A DNA stretch of 64,000 bases, taken from positions 45,520,420 through 45,584,419 of the forward strand of contig NC_087247.1 of the NCBI RefSeq assembly GCF_037042905.1, in the 5' to 3' direction. Under the pieces are notes generated by a model. That model searched no databases and was not told where the DNA came from. It was given only the letters and a program-made list of their open reading frames with translations. A program made the translations under genes and the position numbers. How positions within the stretch are numbered: the stretch's first letter is position 1; each line of letters begins with the position of its first letter. Origin of the DNA: Lytechinus pictus (Eukaryota > Echinodermata > Echinoidea > Temnopleuroida > Toxopneustidae). Below, piece after piece: positions 57,950 to 64,000 of this stretch.

Positions 57950-59730
57950 ATATTACTAGACCGAAAGCTGCGTGCGCGTTCAGCACTAAACAAATGAGAT
58001 TAGGCTCCGCCTACCGCGATCATTTGAAGACAAAAATAAGCCCTCATTGACATTCATGAGCCTGAAGATATTCATAATCCGGCCTTTTCATTGGCTAAGA
58101 GCGTCATTAATACGCGATTTCCCCGATTCTTTGTCATCGATACTAGTGGTATCGTGTTACAGAAATAATTATTCATTTGACCTCATTACGTCATCTAATT
58201 TATTCATTCTGAAACTTTTCTTTCCACACACAAAATGGATCTACGAACACTCCGGTGAGTACGTATAAATTGATATAACCACATGAATTCAGTGGACTAT
58301 TTACACATTTCACACTGTATTTTGTGATCTTAGGTTATTTCTTTAACAAATTAGAGAGTTTGCTATCATTCTTCTGTTAAAGGAAAGCAGAATTTGGTCT
58401 TTGAAATTGAAGTTAGATTGTCATCGTTGCCCAGTGCAGCCTGTATGTTGCTTGCAGTGTATTTTGTACGGGCTCCTAGCCGGCTGGGAATCTAGAGATA
58501 ATCGGGCTGGTTTTGGTTCACCTCCAACAAGGACCAACCCACGATTGATTAAAACAAGAAGAATGAGGCTTCTGTTTGTACACTGTAACGTTAGATCTAG
58601 AGGGAGATCTGCATCTGTCTTCAGTAGATCGAGACTCAGTCGGGAATAAACTGTGAAGCGGAGTGTGGATGAAGATACGCCTGTCATTGTGTCAGTCCTC
58701 ACTTTGTTTCAGATATCAAATTTATTTTGCATAACTTCAGGCTTCTGCATTTAGCCCCCACCATTTTAACTCTTATTGTTATTCATAAATATATAGACTC
58801 GGTCTTAGAAATAACATGCTGCTCTGCATGTTTGTCTTATTATCAATATATCTATGACCTAAATCTTCTTAATCCTAGGCCCTACTTACTTTATACTTAG
58901 ATCTAGGCTAGGCCTACTTTACTTTTATTTATTCATCGATGCTATCAAGAGCTAGGCCTACTTAATTAAAATCTAGTCTAACTTATACTTTCCCAACCCT
59001 CGATACTTACCCCCAGGGCTTATGATCTAGGTCTGTAATTTAGGCCTAGATCTAGGTCTGGGCCTAAACGACTCCATTTACATGTACGAGTATGACTGTC
59101 AGTGGACCAAGGAGTCGGACTAGATCTAGTAGTGAGTACGGTACTACTAGTACTCTAGATCTACTCTCGGTCAATAATGGCAATGAAGTCTTGGCCAGGA
59201 ATAAAAGTCAAAGTCAGACATCAAAAATTTCTAAACCGATAGGGTTTATAACCGAAGCTTTACTTTCTAGGTCTAGATAGATCGAGAGTCCATTGTTAGT
59301 CTAGATCTAGACCTAATTTAGATTTTAGATACATGAATGCTGCCGCACAGCATTGAGTCTCGTTGGACTAGATCTATACTTTCTTACAAATAGATCTAGA
59401 CCTAGTGCATGAGATTATGAAATTATGTTAAAATCTAATGAAATAAGATTCAGAAATAAAAAGATCCAGATTTTTTTTTTTGGGGGGGGGGGCAGACATG
59501 TGAAAAAATTTGGAGAAACCTAAAATTCAGAAAGCGAGGGCCAGAAGCGACCAATATTACCTAGGGCCGTTTTGTGCATTTTCTAAAGTAAAATTGAAGG
59601 ATGTCATGCAATTCTCTTTTTGGTGAAGGTTTTCACATTTCAGCTCTTACCCAAACCCCTCCCCCTATACATTTGATACGGCCATGAAAAAGATCACTTC
59701 TTATTATTGTTCTCTCTCTTCTTTCACAAA
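57950..59730. other. possible promoter or first exon, otherwise unrecognised
   Basis: 57960-58230 is less AT-rich, with CpGs and an ATTGGCT (inverse CCAAT). A GTGAGT donor at 58255 follows a short ATG segment (58235). From 58840 to 59410 AGATCTAG-type words recur very often, a simple-sequence bias. Confidence 0.3.
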
Positions 59731-59786
59731 CAGGTTGAGTTTGAAGAACAAGTAAAAACAGTAGAGGTCTACCTATATGGTTCAAG

Positions 59787-60861
59787 ATGATGATCATAAG
59801 TGCATGCATCATTTTGCAGATTCTCATCCAGGTATAAAACTTAAACTAACCCATACAAAATTACAGATACATTACATGCATTGAATGTTAACCATGTTTA
59901 CATTAAATAAAAATAATCTGAGCCACAAAGAGGTAGGATCTGTTATGAATATACACTTCTTAAATATACAGGCTCTCGAGTCTAAAATAGAACCAATGCC
60001 AAAAGTTAAGTACCTTGGGCAAATTTATAAAATAAGGTCATGTCCTTGATCTACTAGTAATTAAATGGCCTTTTTATTTCCTATTTGTTTATAAACAAAG
60101 CAATATTTATTTTTCATATTTTACAAAATTCATTTTATGCATTCTTTAGTGTGATATTCATATTTCATATTTGTAGATTTTTTTAAAATCTTGTTATTTT
60201 ACATTTTGTCCAATAGGATGATGCAGTTTTACAATTTCCATGGAGGTGATTGATGATGATAAATAATTGGTGAAGTAGGCCTAATAGAACAGCGACTAGA
60301 CCACAAAGAGAAATACAACCTACAGTAGTTATATGAGTGAGTTAATTAGTGAATATTTTTAATAATGGAGGTTGTTCACATTTTTTTGGCAACAAATAGA
60401 CCTGCCTTTGAAAAACCCATTTCAATTTTGTTTTTAAATTATAGTTAGTGTCGTTTTTAATCACAGATCAAAATATTCTGTGCAACAAACATATCAACTT
60501 TAATTCTGACTATTTATATAATTTACATATGTTGATTCATATATTCATATTATGAGAAATCTCTGGCATTTTTTCATAGAGTACATGTAGTGATAATGGA
60601 GAGTGGTATGTAAACTGCATAGAACAGGTTTAAGTGATATGCTTTATAGAAGTACAAGTTTATAATTAGTAGAAGTAAGATTTCCTGTTATGTGTTGAAG
60701 AAACATATATATGTATAGTCTCACTTTTCTTAAAACATTTAAGTTTCATAAATCACGACAATTTTAATTTAAATTCATTGATTTTCTTTCTCTATTTTTT
60801 CAATCTGCAGGACTGGTGTAACAGATGTTTTCATTCAAGATATCCAACAATTCAACATTGA
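59787..60861 (+). CDS. possible two-exon small ORF (31 codons)
   Basis: Exon 59734-59831 has a clear TTCTCTCTCTTCTTTCACAAACAG-type acceptor region and a GTATAA donor. An ATG at 59787 runs in frame to the donor (phase 0) and continues from 60811 (acceptor TTTTTTCAATCTGCAG) to TGA at 60859-60861. The peptide would have a hydrophobic start (MMIISACIILQILIQ) and a short DWCNRCFHS part. A possible 5' exon ends at the GTGAGT donor at 58255. It is equally likely to be a non-coding transcript. Confidence 0.25.
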
Positions 60862-61009
60862 AGAGTCTGACTTAGGAACCACTTGATGAAGATGGAAAAG
60901 GTTTTTTTTTCCAAGTCCAATTTTTCAACAACAAAAAATTATTATCACAACCCCAAATTCATGACGTATGAAATTTCTTGTTGATTTTCATTAAAACTGG
61001 TTGCAAAAG

Positions 61010-61211
61010 GAGAAGCTATAAACATACAAATAGGAGCGGCGGAGTGAAGTTGAAAGTGGGGGGGGGGGGGCATAGGGAAAATGCTGTATTACATGAAATT
61101 TTTAAGAAGTTGCGAGCGAGCAAAATTTTGACATTTTTTAAAAGAAAATCTAAAATATTCAGAATGATATATTTCACCCTTTTCTTTCCTTTTCTCTTTT
61201 TTTCTTGGTCG

Positions 61212-61243
<32 letters not shown>

Positions 61244-61280
61244 GGGGGGGGGGGGGGGGCAAGAGTCCTTCAAGCCCCCC
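61010..61280. repeat. dispersed repeat with poly-T/poly-G run
   Basis: GAAGTTGAAAGTGGGGGGG, GCGAGCGAGC, TTTTCTTGGTCGTGA, then a long T-run and G-run at 61217-61259. Same order as at 19549. Confidence 0.55.
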
Positions 61281-61419
61281 TCCATCTGTACGAAACTGCT
61301 TATACCCCACTCATGAATGATTAAACTTAATGCACAAAGGATTTCCTTCATAAGTATATTATCGAAATGAGAATATTGTTTTCTTGTTTCAAAGGGCAAT
61401 CGTCATGGTGACCATAAAA

Positions 61420-61750
61420 CGGGTCCTTCTCAGGTGAAAGGGGCACATAACAAGTTCTTTAGGAGCACTTTTCTTGGGTAAAAGGGGGCAGAGATTCGAG
61501 AAAGGGCACTTACAAGAAGGCAAGGGGGGCACTCTTTAACACATGAAACGGGCCCTCAGATGAAAGGGCACAGAACACTTTCCTGGGGGGGGGGGGGCAT
61601 TTTTGGGTAAAAAAATTGCATACAAGGAAGAGCACTTGCTAACACCTAAAACAGGTTCTCGTCAGGTGAAAGGGACACAGTACACGTTCGTGAGGGGGCA
61701 TTTTTCTTGCATAAAAAGGCACTTTTCAGTGCTTCAAGAAGTAGGGGGAA
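61420..61750 (+). repeat. degenerate tandem repeat, GGTGAAAGGGGCACA unit
   Basis: TCAGGTGAAAGGGGCACATA, CAGATGAAAGGGCACAGAAC and TCAGGTGAAAGGGACACAGT start units of about 120 bases that also hold GGGGGCATTTTTCTTG. Confidence 0.6.
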
Positions 61751-62215
61751 CTGTGCCCCCCCCCCCCTCCCCAGGATCGCTGCCCCAGTATACAAAAAAA
61801 TTATTTTGGTTCAAAGTATTAACATACGCTTAAGAAAAAGGTAAAGCTTAATCCTCTGATAATGTGATATTTTTTTATGGCTAATTAATAAAATTCACCA
61901 CTAACCAGAGAATTCCTTTATGTCTTTCATTTTTGTTCATATAGTATTTGTACAGAGCTAAAATGAAAGGGATTTGGAATTGGCAAAATTGAAAATGAGA
62001 TGAAGATCGAGAGAGGGAAAGAGTGATAACAAGTGGGTTGAAAAGAGATGAGAAACAAATGGAGGGGCACATATGAAGAGATAATGTAGAGGGGGTGGTA
62101 AGAGAGCTAGAATGTGGGAAGTAGGAACAAAAGGGGTGGAGGAGAAATAAGACGAGATTTATGGAAACCAGGAGACAGATAACAAGTGGGAAAAGAAGAA
62201 GGAAATATATGAAGA

Positions 62216-63270
62216 GTTTAGTTGCAAAAGGGGTTAGGACCATTCCGAGAAAAACCAAGTTTTTATTCTCACTTATTGCAATATTCTTATGAGAAACTAA
62301 ATTGTCATGATGTACTACTCTGTCATGTGAACAGTGAACATAAAATTGAGTATAAAAGAAATCTACCTGTCTTCAATTTTTTCTATATACTTAAAAAAAA
62401 TATCATTGTGTACCTAACCCCTTTTGCAAGTAAATTGAAGTGAATCCAATCTCTTTTGATTAAAAAAGTGATTTTTTTTTTGCCACTTCCATTCACGTTT
62501 TCATTTGAATTTGAAATTTCCTTTGGTATCATCAGAATGACTGAAAATTTAGAGGTTTAGAGACAAAAAACAATAAAATATGTGAAAAATGGACCTAACC
62601 CCTTTGACAAATGAGTTCTGTATAGGGGTTTAGTTGCAAAAGGGGTTAGGTCCACTCCCAGAAAATATATTTTTTTTAATTCTCCCATATTGCAATATTC
62701 TTATGCGAAACTGAATTTTCATGATACCCTACACTCTAAAAAATATTGGGTAAAAGTGCTCCATGAGGGTAATTATGTGTCCAACCAACATTGGGCATTT
62801 CTTTTGGGCATTTTTATTTATCCAGTGTGATGAAAACTTTGCCCATTCTAAAGTAATTGCTGCTTATTTTTTAACCTTACTGGACAATATGCTTTCCGCA
62901 TTGGGTAAAATACTGCCCAAAATTGGTTGGATACATAATTATCCTCGTGGTGGTAAAAATTTTACCCAATATTTTTTACAGTGTACCATGAGAACATAAA
63001 ATTGGGTATAAAAGAAATCTACTTGTCTTCATATTTTTGTAGATATTATTTTCCAAAAAAGTCTGTGTGGACCTAACCCCTTTTGCAACAAAACTGAAAT
63101 CGACCTAACCCCTTTTGAAAAAAAGGTGATTTTTCTTTGCCATATTAGTTCACTTTTTAATAGGAATTTCAACTTTTCTACGGTATCATCTTATATAGCT
63201 ACTAAAAATCTATACATTAAGACATACAAATCAAGTTTGATGAAAAAGGGACCTAACCCCTTTTGAAAAT
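62216..63270. repeat. two tandem copies of a TTGCAAAAGGGGTTAGGTCC inverted element
   Basis: TTAGTTGCAAAAGGGGTTAGG opens each copy (62217 and 62637), and inverted CCTAACCCCTTTTG(C) motifs close sub-parts at 62415, 62592, 63073, 63104 and 63253. Copy 2 is longer because of an inserted MITE. Confidence 0.65.
62732..62983. mobile_element. MITE, CACTCTAAAAAATATTGGG family
   Basis: CACTCTAAAAAATATTGGG and CCCAATATTTTTTACAGTG ends flanked by TA on both sides. It interrupts the second copy of the surrounding tandem repeat. Confidence 0.75.
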
Positions 63271-63407
63271 GTGCTCTACATATGTAGGAGAAAGACGGCA
63301 CAAAAGAATTTTGAGTGGGAAAATTATTAAATGGAGAAAAAAAACAGAGTAAGAAATGCTTGAGAATAAAGGGGACAGGAAACGTATTAAACATGATAAA
63401 TTGGGGT

Positions 63408-63537
63408 CCGTTTCATCATGAGTTACAAGTATGGTAACTACGATGGTATAACCAACCAATCATAATCAAGGTTACCACGGTAATCACAATAATAGCAATA
63501 TTTTTAAATAGCTGTAATTCATTATGAAACGGACGCC
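63408..63537. mobile_element. MITE, TCCGTTTCATCATGAGTTAC family
   Basis: GTCCGTTTCATCATGAGTTAC-like left end and ATTCATTATGAAACGGAC right end; inner GGTTACCACGGTAATCAC palindrome. Confidence 0.6.
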
Positions 63538-63689
63538 AGATGAAGATCGCACGGGGATCCATGAAGATTTTTTTTTGCTTCTCGAAATTTGTTTCTAACA
63601 AGAAATGTACTCTTTAAGTGGTGACAGTTATTTTTTTCAGTAACCATAGTCTCAACCAGTGAAAATTACCATCAAATTGTAATAACCAT

Positions 63690-63782
63690 GTTTTGCCCCC
63701 ACCCCCGCCCCCCCCCCCAAAAAAAAAAAACTTTTAGGTCAGTACAACAGCCCCCTTTGATCTTTCCGCGGCCTCTGCCGGC
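63690..63782. repeat. poly-C/poly-A repeat related to the GGGGCCGCGG family
   Basis: C-runs, an A-run, then CTTTCCGCGGCCTCTGCCGG. Only the end resembles the family, so this is a partial or decayed copy. Confidence 0.35.
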
Positions 63783-64000
63783 TATAATTTAGAGTCGAGA
63801 TTCTTTACATTTGTTAAAAACTAAGATTGTTGTATATCTTAACATGTGACAATTTAGGGATGGCAAAAGCACTAGAGACCTCTTTACCTAATCACGACTT
63901 GATCTATTATTTTCATCTTCCCTTTTGGAATTGGCAAAGGCCTATAAGACGCAATACAAACAATGCTTTGTTTTTAAGTGATATCGATTGTGATATCGAT

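Noticed and set aside
58401-58649. 82-codon frame with several Cys residues
   Set aside because: No signal peptide, domain or splice support; overlapped by an equally long antisense frame.

Overview
This is a stretch of metazoan nuclear DNA, AT-rich and packed with repeats. The genes have many small GT-AG exons separated by kilobase introns. Domain-shuffled receptor genes (TSP1, Ig, C-type lectin, LRR) occur beside many short foldback/MITE-like elements. I recall the CTCGCGCTTCGCGCTCGC repeat and the fold-back family ending TTAAAGG(T/A)CAAGTCCACC as common in sea urchin genomes, so an echinoid is my best guess. No search was run to confirm it.
Layout. (1) 1-5379: no exon seen; a 2.05 kb inverted-repeat element and a second hairpin element. 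(2) 5380-19203, plus strand: the last ten exons of a gene for a single-pass membrane protein, in the order TSP1, two Ig-like domains, TM helix and a long Lys/Pro/Gly/Ser tail. Its 5' exons lie upstream of the window. (3) 19204-25511: intergenic, repeats only. (4) 25512-37853, minus strand: a complete-looking 11-exon gene for a type I membrane receptor with three C-type lectin domains, about 558 aa. (5) 37854-41579: microsatellite and a dead non-LTR retrotransposon 3' end. (6) 41580-41868: GC-rich promoter and first coding exon of an acyl-CoA-binding protein of the ACBD4/5 type, plus strand; no later exon was found. (7) 41869-48718: intergenic or intronic repeats, with one candidate CRE/YY1 promoter. 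(8) 48719-52033, minus strand: a single-exon 1104-aa LRR-plus-Ig cell-surface protein. (9) 52056-64000: repeats, including a 1.16 kb array of stacked palindromes, and a weak candidate for a spliced small-ORF transcript.
Two of the genes are cell-surface recognition molecules and the LRR-Ig protein is probably a third. Nothing shows that they act in one pathway; the window looks like ordinary gene neighbourhood structure. The most unusual material is repetitive: nested palindromic elements at several scales, some inside introns. Exon joins were made by hand from splice signals, reading frame and domain continuity; none has been checked against transcripts.
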